From: JACDBD01 sp050743385
GTDB lineage: Bacteria > Actinomycetota > Acidimicrobiia > IMCC26256 > JACDBD01
Length of the DNA stretch: 17,822 nucleotides
Direction: 5' to 3'
Assembly: GCA_050743385.1 (NCBI GenBank)
Contig: JBOGFJ010000159.1
Coordinates: forward strand, 1-17,822
Of this stretch, positions 1 to 7,334 are shown piece by piece. Each line of letters begins with the position of its first letter. Position 1 is the stretch's first letter. The notes beneath the pieces are model-generated. The model saw only the letters and a list, made by a program, of their open reading frames with translations. It was not told the origin of the DNA and did not search any database. A program made the position numbers and the translations under genes.

Positions 1-323
1 AGCTCATGCACCGGCTCGGCATCTCGCAGGTCGTCGACAGCGTCACGAAGGAGCTGCCACTGGCGGCGAAGGAGATCAGCGGCGTGGTCGTCGAGCTGCC
101 GCTCATGGATCGCGCCTTCTCGGAGCCGGCGGTACTCGACCAGCCGGTGAAGGACGTCATGGGCCCGCCCATGCCCATGCGCGGGATCGGCGAGCCGGTG
201 TCGGCGCTGGTCGCCGACCTCGACCGGGCGCCATCGGTGATCGTGCTCGACGGCGGGCACCCCGTCGGCGTGCTCAGCCGCTCCGACGTGCTGTCGTTCC
301 TGGCCTCACGATCTCCCGGATGA
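1..323 (+). CDS. Cystathionine beta-synthase, C-terminal CBS-domain fragment (5' end outside window)
   Basis: This is the 3' end of a gene that starts before the window; the frame is open from base 3 and ends with TGA at 321-323. The visible 106 residues look like a Bateman (CBS-pair) module: a D-x-x-V-K-D-V-M-G-P-P-M-P segment, then a half ending in SVIVLDGGHPVGVLSRSDVL, the typical last beta-alpha unit of a CBS domain. In PLP-dependent cystathionine beta-synthases this module follows the catalytic domain, which joins homocysteine to serine. The catalytic part is not visible, so the assignment rests on the CBS repeat and on the next gene, a cystathionine gamma-synthase/lyase overlapping by ATGA. 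That pairing is the common actinobacterial transsulfuration operon. Another CBS-domain protein (IMPDH-like or a stand-alone pair) is possible but less likely. Confidence 0.8.
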   Translation, partial: LMHRLGISQVVDSVTKELPLAAKEISGVVVELPLMDRAFSEPAVLDQPVKDVMGPPMPMRGIGEPVSALVADLDRAPSVIVLDGGHPVGVLSRSDVLSFLASRSPG

Positions 324-1477
324 GCCGGTTCGACGACACCGACGCCTTCGAGACCCGCGTGGTCCACGCCGGCCAGGACCCCGATCCCGCGACCGGCGCG
401 GTGGTCCCGGCACTGTCGTTGGCGTCGACCTTCGCTCAGGACGCGGTGTCGCAGCACCGCGGGTACGAGTATGCGCGCACCGGCAATCCCACCCGCGCCG
501 CCCTCGAGCGTTGTGTCTCGTCGCTCGAGGGCGCCGGGCACGGGTTGGCCTTCGCCAGTGGCATGGCCGCCGAGGACGCGGTACTTCGCCTGCTCCTCCC
601 GGGCGACCACGTGATCATCCCGACCGACGCGTACGGGGGGACCTACCGCCTCGTCTCGAGCGTCTACGGGCCTGCGGGCATCGAGTGGAGCGCGGTCGAC
701 CTGACCGATCCCGACGCGCTGGCAGCCGCATGGCGCGACGAGACCCGGCTCGTCTGGATCGAGACGCCGACCAACCCGTTGTTGACGATCGTCGACATCG
801 CCGCCGTCGCCGACCTCGCCCACGACCGAGGAGCGCTCGTCGTCGTCGACAACACGTTCGCGACCCCCTACCTCCAGCAGCCGCTGGCCCTCGGCGCCGA
901 CGTCGTCGTCCATTCCACCACCAAATACCTCGGCGGCCACTCCGACGTCGTCGGCGGCTTCGTCGCAGTCGACGACGACGATCTCGCGCAGGGGATCGCC
1001 TACCTGCAGAACGCCGCCGGCGCGGTCCCCGGGCCGTTCGACTGCTACCTCGTGCTGCGAGGCGTCAGGACGCTGGCGGTGCGGATGGACCGGCACTGCG
1101 AGAACGCGCGCGCCGTCGCCGCGCTCCTGGCCGAGCACCCCGCGGTCACCGAGGTTCGCTATCCCGGGTTGCCCGGGCATCCCGGCCACGACATCGCCCG
1201 CCGCCAGATGCGCGCCTACGGGGGCATCGTCTCCTTCACGTGTGCCGGAGGCGAGGACGGCGCGCTGAAGGTGGCCGCCTCGACGAGGATCTTCACCCTC
1301 GCCGAGTCGCTCGGTGCGGTCGAGTCGCTGATCGAGCACCCCGCCCGGATGACGCACGCTTCGGCGACCGGCTCGCCGCTCGCCGTCGACGCCGCGCTCG
1401 TCCGGCTCTCCGTCGGTATCGAGAACCCGGTCGATCTCGTCGCCGATCTGAAGCAGGCGCTCGACGCCGCGGAATAG
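320..1477 (+). CDS. metB: Cystathionine gamma-synthase / gamma-lyase (PLP-dependent trans-sulfuration enzyme)
   Basis: A 385-residue Cys/Met-metabolism PLP enzyme of the usual length (380-400). Visible landmarks are the N-terminal TRVVHAGQ, the active-site entrance YEYARTGNPTR (residues about 49-59), the phosphate-binding SGMAA (80-84), the stacking tyrosine in DAYGGTY (103-109), the PLP-pyridine Asp177 in VVVDNTF, and Lys202 in HSTTKYLGGHSD as the Schiff-base lysine. It either joins O-acyl-homoserine and cysteine to cystathionine or cleaves cystathionine to cysteine; sequence alone does not separate the two. The ATG at 320 overlaps the stop of the upstream CBS-domain gene (ATGA), so translation is probably coupled. 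Together they suggest methionine-to-cysteine transsulfuration, which would favour the lyase direction. The metB symbol reflects the family, not a tested activity. Confidence 0.9.
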   Translation: MSRFDDTDAFETRVVHAGQDPDPATGAVVPALSLASTFAQDAVSQHRGYEYARTGNPTRAALERCVSSLEGAGHGLAFASGMAAEDAVLRLLLPGDHVIIPTDAYGGTYRLVSSVYGPAGIEWSAVDLTDPDALAAAWRDETRLVWIETPTNPLLTIVDIAAVADLAHDRGALVVVDNTFATPYLQQPLALGADVVVHSTTKYLGGHSDVVGGFVAVDDDDLAQGIAYLQNAAGAVPGPFDCYLVLRGVRTLAVRMDRHCENARAVAALLAEHPAVTEVRYPGLPGHPGHDIARRQMRAYGGIVSFTCAGGEDGALKVAASTRIFTLAESLGAVESLIEHPARMTHASATGSPLAVDAALVRLSVGIENPVDLVADLKQALDAAE

Positions 1478-1505
1478 CCGGCGTGCGAGCGCCGTTGCCC
1501 GAACC

Positions 1506-2477
1506 ATGCCTGCGATCACCGTCGAGAATCCGCTCGTCCTGCCCCGGCTGCGCGCCCCCGCGCCCGAGGCCGTCGAACGGCCGGTGGCGGGGATCGTGTC
1601 CGCCCATCACGCCGTCGAGGGCGCCGGCTTCGAGGTCTGGCGGCCGTTTCCGGGTGGGATCGACCCCCACCTCGCCGATCCGTTCTTCCTCCTCGATCAG
1701 CTCGGCCCGGTCGAGTACGCCCCGAACGAGGCGGTCGGTGCGCCCTGGCACCCCCACCGCGGGTTTGAAACCGTCACCTATGTCATCGACGGGGTTGTCG
1801 AGCACCACGACAGCAACGGTGGTGGGGGCGTCATCGGCGAGGGCGACACGCAATGGATGACCGCCGGCTCGGGCATCCTCCACGACGAGGTCCCCACCGA
1901 GGCGTTCCTGCGTTCTGGTGGTCGCACCCACGGCGTGCAGCTGTGGGTCAACCTCCCCGCCACGCTCAAGCTCACACCGCCCCGCTATCAGGCGATCGAC
2001 GGGGACCGACTCACGCTGCTGGCATCCGCTGACGGCGGGGCGCTCGTGCGGCTGATCGCCGGCGACCTCGCCGGGCACCACGGGCCGGGCACGACGCACA
2101 CGCCGATCACCTATGCGCACGTGAGTCTCAGCCCCGGCGCGCAGCTCGACGTAACGTGGAACCCGGCGTTCAACGGTCTGGCCTACGTGCTCGGCGGACA
2201 CGGGTACGCCGGTCACGAACGCCGGCCTGTCGACGAGCACCAGCTCGTCGTCTTCGGCGACGGCGACACGGTCAGCGTCGGCGCAGCCGCCACGCAGCCG
2301 GAAGTCTCGCCCAACCTCGAGGTGCTCCTCCTCGGCGGTCTCCCCATCCGCGAGCCGATCGCACACTACGGGCCGTTCCTCATGAACACCCGACAGGAGA
2401 TCATCGACGCCCTCGACGACTACCAGGCCGGGCGCATGGGCACCATCCCCGCGACGGAGCTGGCGACGAGCGGCTGA
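1506..2477 (+). CDS. Pirin family protein (bicupin)
   Basis: A 323-residue bicupin matching pirin. The metal ligands of the N-terminal cupin are recognisable: His82 and His84 in WHPHRGFETVTYVIDG, then His126 and Glu128 in GSGILHDEVP, with the spacing known for pirin (HxH, about 43 residues, HxE). A C-terminal cupin follows and closes with GPFLMNTRQEIIDALDDY, a typical pirin tail. Bacterial pirins bind Fe or other metals; some have quercetin-dioxygenase activity and others act as redox-sensitive modulators, so the substrate is not assignable. The ATG at 1506 lies 28 bp after the metB-like gene on the same strand. No strong Shine-Dalgarno is visible, so it may be read from the upstream transcript. 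It ends 40 bp before the convergent PadR gene, with a hairpin between. Confidence 0.88.
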   Translation: MPAITVENPLVLPRLRAPAPEAVERPVAGIVSAHHAVEGAGFEVWRPFPGGIDPHLADPFFLLDQLGPVEYAPNEAVGAPWHPHRGFETVTYVIDGVVEHHDSNGGGGVIGEGDTQWMTAGSGILHDEVPTEAFLRSGGRTHGVQLWVNLPATLKLTPPRYQAIDGDRLTLLASADGGALVRLIAGDLAGHHGPGTTHTPITYAHVSLSPGAQLDVTWNPAFNGLAYVLGGHGYAGHERRPVDEHQLVVFGDGDTVSVGAAATQPEVSPNLEVLLLGGLPIREPIAHYGPFLMNTRQEIIDALDDYQAGRMGTIPATELATSG

Positions 2478-2491
2478 CAAGTGGGTGGCCC

Positions 2492-2508
2492 CCGACACCC
2501 GGTGTCGG
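2492..2508. terminator. Bidirectional terminator-like hairpin between convergent pirin and padR genes
   Basis: CCGACACC, one C, then GGTGTCGG: a perfect 8-bp inverted repeat (in RNA 7 bp with a 3-nt loop) in the 39-bp gap between two convergent stop codons. There is no T tract on either side, which is usual for hairpins in high-GC actinobacteria. Function is inferred from position. Confidence 0.5.
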
Positions 2509-2516
2509 CGAACGGG

Positions 2517-3143
2517 CTAGCCGATGCTCTCGGCCAGGCGGACTGCTTCCTCCATCGCGGCGCGGTCGGGCACCGCGTCGCGCGGGTCGTCGGGCCACGC
2601 CTCGACGACCGCGGTCGCCCATTGCGCCCAGTGGGCGACCATCGCGTAGAAGTCGGTATGGAAGCGCCCGGCCAGCATGTTCAGCGCCGCCCGCTGCGGG
2701 AACGCGCCTTCGCCTTCGAGATACGCCCGCCCCGTCGCCAGGTTCTCCTCGTTCTGCTCCCGCACCCACTCCGAGGTCGCAGCCAGGTTGGACAGGATGT
2801 CCTCCTTCGTCCCGCTGTCGGCCAAGTGGATCTTGAGCAGCTGCTCGAACTCGACCACCGGTCCGGCACCCGGCTCTACCAGCCACGCCGCCAAGGCGCG
2901 CCGGCCCCGAGCCGTGATCGTGTACCGCGTCCGCCGCCGCTTGCCGACCCGTTCCTCGGAGGCGCGGGCGAAGCCGAGCGATACCAGCTTCTTCGGCTCC
3001 TCGTACAGCTTGCTCTGCGCGCGCGGCCAGATCCGTCGCAGGCTCCGCTCGACCTGCTGGATCAGCTCGTACGTCGTCCACGGCTTGATCGCCAGCAGGC
3101 CGAGGATGGCGTACGACGTCGTGGTCACGTTCGTGCTTGACAT
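2517..3143 (-). CDS. PadR family transcriptional regulator
   Basis: A 208-residue PadR-type repressor. The N-terminal winged helix (about residues 8-85) shows the family signature: SYAILGLLAIKPWTTYELIQ, then WPRAQSKLYEEPKKLVSLGF and a basic wing KRRRTRYTITARGRRAL. The alpha-helical C-terminal dimerisation region (about 95-205) includes an FEQLLKIHLAD helix, and the length matches PadR subfamily 1. I chose the ATG at 3143 because the winged helix starts directly after it and an AAGGGAG Shine-Dalgarno lies just upstream; the open frame extends far beyond but only as antisense of the methyltransferase. The gene is divergent from the methyltransferase and its start overlaps that gene's -35 box. 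The inverted palindromes between them suggest it represses both itself and the methyltransferase, probably released by a small ligand not deducible here. Confidence 0.92.
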   Translation of the reverse strand: MSSTNVTTTSYAILGLLAIKPWTTYELIQQVERSLRRIWPRAQSKLYEEPKKLVSLGFARASEERVGKRRRTRYTITARGRRALAAWLVEPGAGPVVEFEQLLKIHLADSGTKEDILSNLAATSEWVREQNEENLATGRAYLEGEGAFPQRAALNMLAGRFHTDFYAMVAHWAQWATAVVEAWPDDPRDAVPDRAAMEEAVRLAESIG

Positions 3144-3166
3144 TTTGCTCCCTTTGGGAGTATAGG
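3137..3166 (+). promoter_or_regulatory. Sigma70-type promoter of the methyltransferase gene
   Basis: A perfect -35 TTGACA at 3137-3142 is followed after 18 bp by TATAGG at 3161-3166 as the -10 (TAGGGT two bases further is an alternative). The -35 overlaps the padR start codon on the opposite strand. One palindrome fills the spacer and the second covers the likely transcription start, the classic layout for repression by steric block. On the minus strand TATACT (3164-3159) is a good -10 for padR itself, giving a leader of only about 10 nt that contains the Shine-Dalgarno. Confidence 0.65.
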
Positions 3167-3184
3167 GTTGCTCCCAAAGGGAGC
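3147..3184. promoter_or_regulatory. Twin inverted operator palindromes, probable PadR binding sites
   Basis: GCTCCCTTTGGGAG(T) at 3147-3161 and GCTCCCAAAGGGAGC at 3170-3184. Each copy is a palindrome of GCTCCC/GGGAG arms around a 3-bp A/T centre, and the two copies are reverse complements of each other at 14 of 15 positions. Their centres are 23 bp apart, about two helical turns, so two dimers could bind the same face. The left copy also contains the padR ribosome binding site. Binding by the adjacent PadR is inference from position; the motif differs from the ATGT/ACAT half-sites often described for PadR. Confidence 0.7.
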
Positions 3185-3203
3185 GTAGCGGCGGAGGAAG
3201 CAC

Positions 3204-4067
3204 ATGACCGGGACCGGGGTGGAGGTACACCCGTCGAACGCCGACGCGTTGCGGGCGTGGGACGGTGGCGACGGGGCCTACTGGGTCGAGCACGAGGCGA
3301 TCTTCGACCAATCGCTCGCGCGCTACCGGCACCGGTTCTTCGATGCCGCCGGCATCGCCACCGGTGACCGGGTGCTCGACATCGGATGCGGCAACGGCGA
3401 GACGACGCGGCACGCCGCCCGGTTGACGGCGCCCGAAGGATCGGCACTGGGCGTCGACCTGTCCTCCCGCATGATCGAGCAGGCGCGACGGCGCGCGGCC
3501 GAGGCGGGCATCGGCAACGCTCGCTTCGAGCAGGCGGATGTCCAGATCCATCCGTTCGACGCGGACGCGTTCGACGTCGCCATCAGCCGGACCGGAGCGA
3601 TGTTCTTCGGTGATCCCGTGGCCGCCTTCACCAACATCGCGCGGGCACTGCGCCGTGACGGCCGGTTGACCTTGCTCGTGTGGCGGTCGCTGCCACAGAA
3701 CGAATGGGTCTTCGAGTTCTCGCAAGCCCTCGCCGCGGGACGGGCGTTGCCGACGCCGCCTGCCGATGCTCCGGGGCCGTTCTCCTTCGCCGATCCCGAT
3801 CGGGTGCGCCGGATCCTCTCCGACGCAGGCTTCGCCGACATCAGCTTCGACGATGCGAGCAATCTCATGTACTTCGGGGAAGACGCAGACGCCGCTTATC
3901 GCTTCGTACGCGGCCTCGGGTTCACCGAATCCATGCTCCAGGATCTCGCCGACGACGCCCGCGTGCGAGCGCTCGATGCGCTCCGAACGACGATCGTCGC
4001 CCACGATACGGCGCAGGGCGTGCTGTACCCGTCCGCGGTCTGGATCATCGGCGCCCGGCGCGCCTGA
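3204..4067 (+). CDS. Class I SAM-dependent methyltransferase
   Basis: A 287-residue Rossmann-fold methyltransferase. Motif I is VLDIGCGNGETT (residues 57-68), the ribose-binding acidic residue is Asp85 in GVDLSSRM, motif III is ADVQ (111-114), and the post-I region DAFDVAISRTGAMFFGDP followed by AFTNIARALRRDGRLTLLVW (about 141-160) is typical of the ubiquinone/menaquinone-methyltransferase-like superfamily. No substrate-specific domain is visible. The ATG at 3204 has a GGAGGA Shine-Dalgarno 5 bp upstream. The gene diverges from padR across the shared operator region, so it is the likely PadR-controlled target; such pairs often deal with toxic small molecules, but the substrate here is unknown. 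Its end shares a 12-bp inverted repeat with the convergent MBL gene. Confidence 0.85.
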   Translation: MTGTGVEVHPSNADALRAWDGGDGAYWVEHEAIFDQSLARYRHRFFDAAGIATGDRVLDIGCGNGETTRHAARLTAPEGSALGVDLSSRMIEQARRRAAEAGIGNARFEQADVQIHPFDADAFDVAISRTGAMFFGDPVAAFTNIARALRRDGRLTLLVWRSLPQNEWVFEFSQALAAGRALPTPPADAPGPFSFADPDRVRRILSDAGFADISFDDASNLMYFGEDADAAYRFVRGLGFTESMLQDLADDARVRALDALRTTIVAHDTAQGVLYPSAVWIIGARRA

Positions 4068-4094
4068 CGGCGGCGGCGCCGACGCGCCGGGCGC
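4051..4094. terminator. Bidirectional terminator-like inverted repeat between convergent genes
   Basis: GCGCCCGGCGCG (4051-4062) and its exact complement CGCGCCGGGCGC (4083-4094) form a perfect 12-bp stem with a 20-nt loop. The arms overlap the last codons of the methyltransferase (+) and the stop codon of the MBL hydrolase (-), so one hairpin could end both transcripts. There is no T tract. Confidence 0.5.
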
Positions 4095-4972
4095 TACGAG
4101 AGGATCCGCCTGCCCTCGAGGTACCCGAGGTCGAGTACCTCTACCGGCAGGTCGCGCCGGGCGACCTCGGCCGCGAACGGCTCCACCGGCAGGGACGTCG
4201 TCACGGGCGGCATCCAATCGTCGTGGTGGCACAGGGCGACGGTCGTCGGAGCGAGGAGCTCGACCTCGTCGGCGACGAACTCCACCAGCGACCCCTGGTA
4301 GGGATCGCCGTCTCGATTCGGACGACCCACGGCTGCGAGCAGGGCGACGTCGGGGCGGAGCTCGCCGAGGAGCGGGGTCCAGCAGCCGGCGGAGTCCTGC
4401 CACAGGACGGACCCGTCGGCGGTCTCGAGAAGGTAGACGAGCGGACCTCCGTCACCCCGGGCGTGCGCGCCCGACTGCAGGTGCTCGACGACCTCCGGCA
4501 CGTTCAGCCACGACCCGAGCATCAAGCCGAGCCGACGGTTCCGCTCGTCGTGCGCGACGCCGAGGTCGCCGGTCTGGGCGGTGGTGGCCTCACCCGAACC
4601 GAGGCACCACAGGCACGTATGCAAGCTCGGGAACACGCGCACCCGCACGGCATCGCCCAGCTGCAACGGCTCACCGCCCGCGACCGGCACGAGTTGCTCG
4701 GTGGGGACGCCCTCGTCGACCAGCATGCGAACGGTCTCGTACGAACCCGCGACGGTCGCCCCCGTATCCGCGGCAATCCGGTCGACACCCCAGAGGTGGT
4801 CGAAGTGGGAGTGTCCGACGAGCACGTAGTCGCACCGCTCCACATCCGACAGGCGCAAACCGACAGGGGGCGCCGACGGAACCCTTTCGATGTACCCGTC
4901 GAGGAAGATGACGGTGTCGTCGACGGTGAGCCGGTATGTAGCCGTACCGAGCCAGTCGAGCGTCACCGCCAC
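4094..4972 (-). CDS. MBL-fold metallo-hydrolase
   Basis: A 292-residue metallo-beta-lactamase-fold protein. Metal ligands visible are His54-x-His56-x-Asp58-His59 (VLVGHSHFDHLWGVD), His118 in VFPSLHTCLW, the bridging Asp193 in VLWQDSAG and a late His249/His250 in VALCHHDDW. The start LDWLGTATYRLTVDDTVI resembles the UlaG/NAPE-PLD-like branch, which hydrolyses ester or phosphodiester bonds; the substrate cannot be assigned. The GTG at 4972 is preferred because TAGTCT, a TANNNT -10 box, lies exactly 6 nt upstream, which predicts a leaderless mRNA; there is no Shine-Dalgarno. The gene follows the khtTU-like pair by 57 bp on the same strand, so it may also be read from that operon. Confidence 0.87.
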   Translation of the reverse strand: MAVTLDWLGTATYRLTVDDTVIFLDGYIERVPSAPPVGLRLSDVERCDYVLVGHSHFDHLWGVDRIAADTGATVAGSYETVRMLVDEGVPTEQLVPVAGGEPLQLGDAVRVRVFPSLHTCLWCLGSGEATTAQTGDLGVAHDERNRRLGLMLGSWLNVPEVVEHLQSGAHARGDGGPLVYLLETADGSVLWQDSAGCWTPLLGELRPDVALLAAVGRPNRDGDPYQGSLVEFVADEVELLAPTTVALCHHDDWMPPVTTSLPVEPFAAEVARRDLPVEVLDLGYLEGRRILS

Positions 4973-4978
4973 GTCAGG

Positions 4979-4984
4979 AGACTA
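4979..4984 (-). promoter_or_regulatory. -10 box for leaderless MBL hydrolase mRNA
   Basis: TAGTCT on the minus strand, followed by 6 nt and then GTG. This spacing puts transcription initiation at the start codon. No clear -35 is present at 17-18 bp. Confidence 0.45.
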
Positions 4985-5029
4985 CGCAGCATCGGCGAGA
5001 GACACTCGGAACGCGTCCGCCCGCCGACG

Positions 5030-6232
5030 TCAGCCCGGCGGTCGCGCCGGCTTCGGTCTGTCAGCCGGGGGAAAGAGCCGGGCGGGGATCAGGCGCGCAA
5101 GTACCGCCGAGCGCGCCGCGAGCAGTGGCGCGAGGGTGGCGAGCACGAGGACGTAGAGGGCGACGAACGGACCGATACGCTCGTCGAGGCCCGCGGTGAT
5201 GGCGAGCGTCGCCAGGATGAGCGAGAACTCGCCTCTCCCGAGAATGGTCATGCCGATGTTCGCGGCCGCGGTGCGACCGAAACCTTGGACACGGGCGGCG
5301 ATGAGTCCGGCCGTGACGTTGAGGACGATCGAGAGGACGACCGCGATCGCGACGGGAACCAGCACGTCGCCGGCGTCGCCGGGGTCGATGGTGAGACCGA
5401 ACGCAAAGAAGAAGAGAGCTGCGAAGGCGTCGCGCAGCGGGAGCACGAGCCGCTCGACCCGCTCGGCCACCGGGCTCTCGGCGATCACCAAGCCCACCAT
5501 GAAGGCGCCGATGGCCTCGGATACGCCGAGCTCTTGGGCGAGCCCGGCAACGAGGATCGCGGCGCCGACGAAGCAGACGGTGAGCAGCTCGTCGTCGGGG
5601 CTGGCGATGAGCCGGCCGACGATCACGCCGCCCCACCGAGCGACCGCACCCAGCGCGACGAGGAAGGCGAACGCCACCGCGAATTGCGCGACGGCGTCGC
5701 CGACACCCTCGGCCTCGCCCAGAATCGGTTGGAGCAGGGCAAGATAGAAGGCGAGGAAGATGTCCTCGACGACGATGACGCCGAGAATCAGGCGGCTCTC
5801 CGGGTTCGCCAGTCGGCGGAGCTCGATGAGCAGCTTGGTCACGATCGCGGAAGACGAGATGCCGACCGCACCCGCGATGACGAGCGCCTCGCTGACCCCC
5901 CAGCCGAAGGACAGGCCCAGGAGGAAACCGCCACCCAGGTTGAGCGACAGGTACATGGCACCGATGCCGAGGAGGCGGCGACCACCGGAGAGGAGGTCGT
6001 TGAGGCTGAACTCGAGACCGAGGTGGAACAACAGCAGGATCAGTCCGAGCGCGGCGAGCAACTCGAGGTCTGCCGGCTCCTTGACCAGAGCGATTCCCGG
6101 CGTGTTGGGGCCGAAGATGATTCCCGCGGCCATGAAGAACGGGATCGTGGGCAGTCCGATACGCCGCCCGACACGGGCGAAGACGCCGGCGGCGAGGAAT
6201 GCGCCGCCGACCGCCACGAGTGTTTCGCCCAC
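5030..6232 (-). CDS. khtU: CPA2-type cation/proton antiporter, KhtU-like membrane subunit
   Basis: A 400-residue polytopic membrane protein of the monovalent cation:proton antiporter-2 family. Helices are dense throughout and family motifs are visible: PTIPFFMAAGIIFGP near the N-terminus, LILLLFHLGLEFSL (about residues 87-100), VGISSSAIVTKLL, AIGAFMVGLVIAES, ALFFFAFGLTIDPGD and the late NIGMTILGRGEFSLI. It lacks the cytoplasmic TrkA-N/C region of KefB/KefC, which fits the KhtU design where regulation is by a separate subunit. That subunit is encoded immediately upstream. The GTG start at 6232 is 3 bp after the regulator's stop, with GGGAG 7 nt before it. The expected role is electroneutral K+ (or NH4+/Na+) efflux in exchange for H+, for pH or osmotic adjustment; ion specificity is not shown by sequence. 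Confidence 0.88.
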   Translation of the reverse strand: MGETLVAVGGAFLAAGVFARVGRRIGLPTIPFFMAAGIIFGPNTPGIALVKEPADLELLAALGLILLLFHLGLEFSLNDLLSGGRRLLGIGAMYLSLNLGGGFLLGLSFGWGVSEALVIAGAVGISSSAIVTKLLIELRRLANPESRLILGVIVVEDIFLAFYLALLQPILGEAEGVGDAVAQFAVAFAFLVALGAVARWGGVIVGRLIASPDDELLTVCFVGAAILVAGLAQELGVSEAIGAFMVGLVIAESPVAERVERLVLPLRDAFAALFFFAFGLTIDPGDAGDVLVPVAIAVVLSIVLNVTAGLIAARVQGFGRTAAANIGMTILGRGEFSLILATLAITAGLDERIGPFVALYVLVLATLAPLLAARSAVLARLIPARLFPPADRPKPARPPG

Positions 6233-6235
6233 CGG

Positions 6236-6754
6236 TCAGCTCCCGACGACGTGCCGATGGAAGCCGGGGAGATCCTCCTGACGACCGATGATCACGAGTC
6301 GGTCGCCGGCCCGGAGCTCTTCGGTCGGTTCGGGCGCGATCAGCGCGGTCTGATCACGGAGGATCGCCGCCACCGTCATCCTCGTACGAGAGCGGATCTC
6401 GAGCTCGGCGATGGTCTTGCCCGCGCCCGGCGAGTCGGCATCGAGTGTCACCCAGTCGATGAGCAGGCCGCCGATCACGGCCTCGATCTCTTCGACGACC
6501 GCGGGCTTGAAGTACGCACCGCCGAGAATCGCCCCGAGACTGCGGGCTTGGAAGTCGGTCAACGCCACCACCGCTCTCGGTTCGTCGGCGTCGTCGAGGA
6601 TGTAGACATCGCGACGACCCGAGTGGTGGATCACGACGGTGACGGAGCCACCCTCGGCGGCACGTACGTCGTATCGCTGCCCGATGCCAGGCAACGTGAG
6701 CTCGGTGACGTCGGCGCCCACGAAGCGTGGGCGGCGTGACTCGGGCGTGCTCAT
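6236..6754 (-). CDS. khtT: TrkA-C domain regulatory subunit of cation/proton antiporter, KhtT-like
   Basis: A 172-residue soluble protein, close to the length of Bacillus KhtT. The N-terminal part (about 10-75) begins VTELTLPGIGQRYDV, a recognisable KhtT opening. The C-terminal half (about 88-170) is an RCK_C/TrkA-C domain: DWVTLDADSPGAGKTIAELEIRS split over two strands and a helix, then TVAAILRDQTALIAPEP and the closing LRAGDRLVIIGRQEDL. In KhtTU-type systems this subunit binds nucleotides or ions such as c-di-AMP and gates the membrane subunit. The ATG at 6754 has GAGGAG about 7 nt upstream. It is first in an apparent operon with the antiporter, which starts 3 bp after this stop. c-di-AMP control is known for some homologues and is only an inference here. 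Confidence 0.87.
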   Translation of the reverse strand: MSTPESRRPRFVGADVTELTLPGIGQRYDVRAAEGGSVTVVIHHSGRRDVYILDDADEPRAVVALTDFQARSLGAILGGAYFKPAVVEEIEAVIGGLLIDWVTLDADSPGAGKTIAELEIRSRTRMTVAAILRDQTALIAPEPTEELRAGDRLVIIGRQEDLPGFHRHVVGS

Positions 6755-6861
6755 CAGTCGTCTCCTCGTTCTTCGTACGGTCCGTCGTGCTTCGGCACTC
6801 GCCGGTCGAGGATTCGACGTGACGAGGCACGCGACTCCACGGCTGCAGAGCGACTACCGAC

Positions 6862-7224
6862 CTACACGGGCCGGGCCGGAGGGCCCCGTGGCGCCGCACA
6901 CAGGGCGACGATGTCGCGTTGCCGTAGTTGGTAGAGGGAACGGCTGCACCAATGCACTGCGAGGAGGCACACGAGCGTCAGCAGGACGGCGGCCTCCACG
7001 ACGGGCTTCAGCACCCGGTTCAATCGATCATCTGGCTTCCCGGCAGCCCTGATGACAGCCAGCTCCGAGCGACTCCGTGCCTTGGCTTCGACCGACGAGT
7101 CGCCCGCTGGTGCGAGGCGTTCGTCATTCGCCGGGCGGGGTCCGGCGCCGAATGCCAATGCCCCTACCGCGACCGCGCCCACAGCGACGAGAACGGCTAC
7201 GAGACGGTGCCGGACGAGCAGCAT
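6862..7224 (-). CDS. Small two-helix membrane protein, unknown function
   Basis: A 120-residue frame, not recognised. It begins with a short basic stretch and a hydrophobic helix (LVAVLVAVGAVAVGALAFGAG, about residues 9-29), passes through a charged linker (about 30-70, rich in Ala, Arg, Glu), and has a second hydrophobic helix (VEAAVLLTLVCLLAVHW, about 76-92) followed by a basic tail. The first helix could be an uncleaved signal anchor. The protein would present the linker on one face of the membrane. No catalytic motif is seen. On the minus strand a TAGCCT -10-like box lies 9 nt before the ATG, so a leader of about 3 nt is possible; there is no Shine-Dalgarno. It is divergent from the histidine phosphatase. 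Competing frames here are Arg/Pro-rich and look like shadows, so this is the best candidate. Confidence 0.5.
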   Translation of the reverse strand: MLLVRHRLVAVLVAVGAVAVGALAFGAGPRPANDERLAPAGDSSVEAKARSRSELAVIRAAGKPDDRLNRVLKPVVEAAVLLTLVCLLAVHWCSRSLYQLRQRDIVALCAAPRGPPARPV

Positions 7225-7322
7225 GTCGCACTGAGGCTACAGAACGCGACGGCGGGCCGACCGACGATAGACAGGCATGGTCGCCGTTGCTTCCACCCGC
7301 GACGCGGCTGCGCGGGCCCAGC

Positions 7323-7328
7323 TACGGT
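7323..7328 (+). promoter_or_regulatory. -10 box for leaderless histidine phosphatase mRNA
   Basis: TACGGT followed by exactly 6 nt and then the GTG at 7335. No Shine-Dalgarno precedes the GTG and no clear -35 is visible, so the assignment rests on the -10 and its spacing. Confidence 0.45.
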
Positions 7329-7334
7329 CGCCCC

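Noticed and set aside
511..1860. A 449-codon plus-strand frame across the metB-like gene and pirin
   Set aside because: Extremely Arg-rich out-of-frame shadow; both overlapping genes have clear family motifs.
2517..4403. A 628-codon minus-strand frame containing PadR at its 3' end
   Set aside because: Only the part from ATG 3143 is PadR. The rest is antisense of the methyltransferase, Arg/Pro-rich, without family motifs.
3680..6739. A 1019-codon plus-strand open frame
   Set aside because: It is antisense of the MBL, khtU and khtT genes; composition is Arg/Glu/Asp-rich as expected for a shadow of high-GC coding sequence.
7077..7334. Upstream extension of the histidine phosphatase frame
   Set aside because: Arg/Pro-rich, antisense of the small membrane protein, and the RHG strand should be N-terminal.
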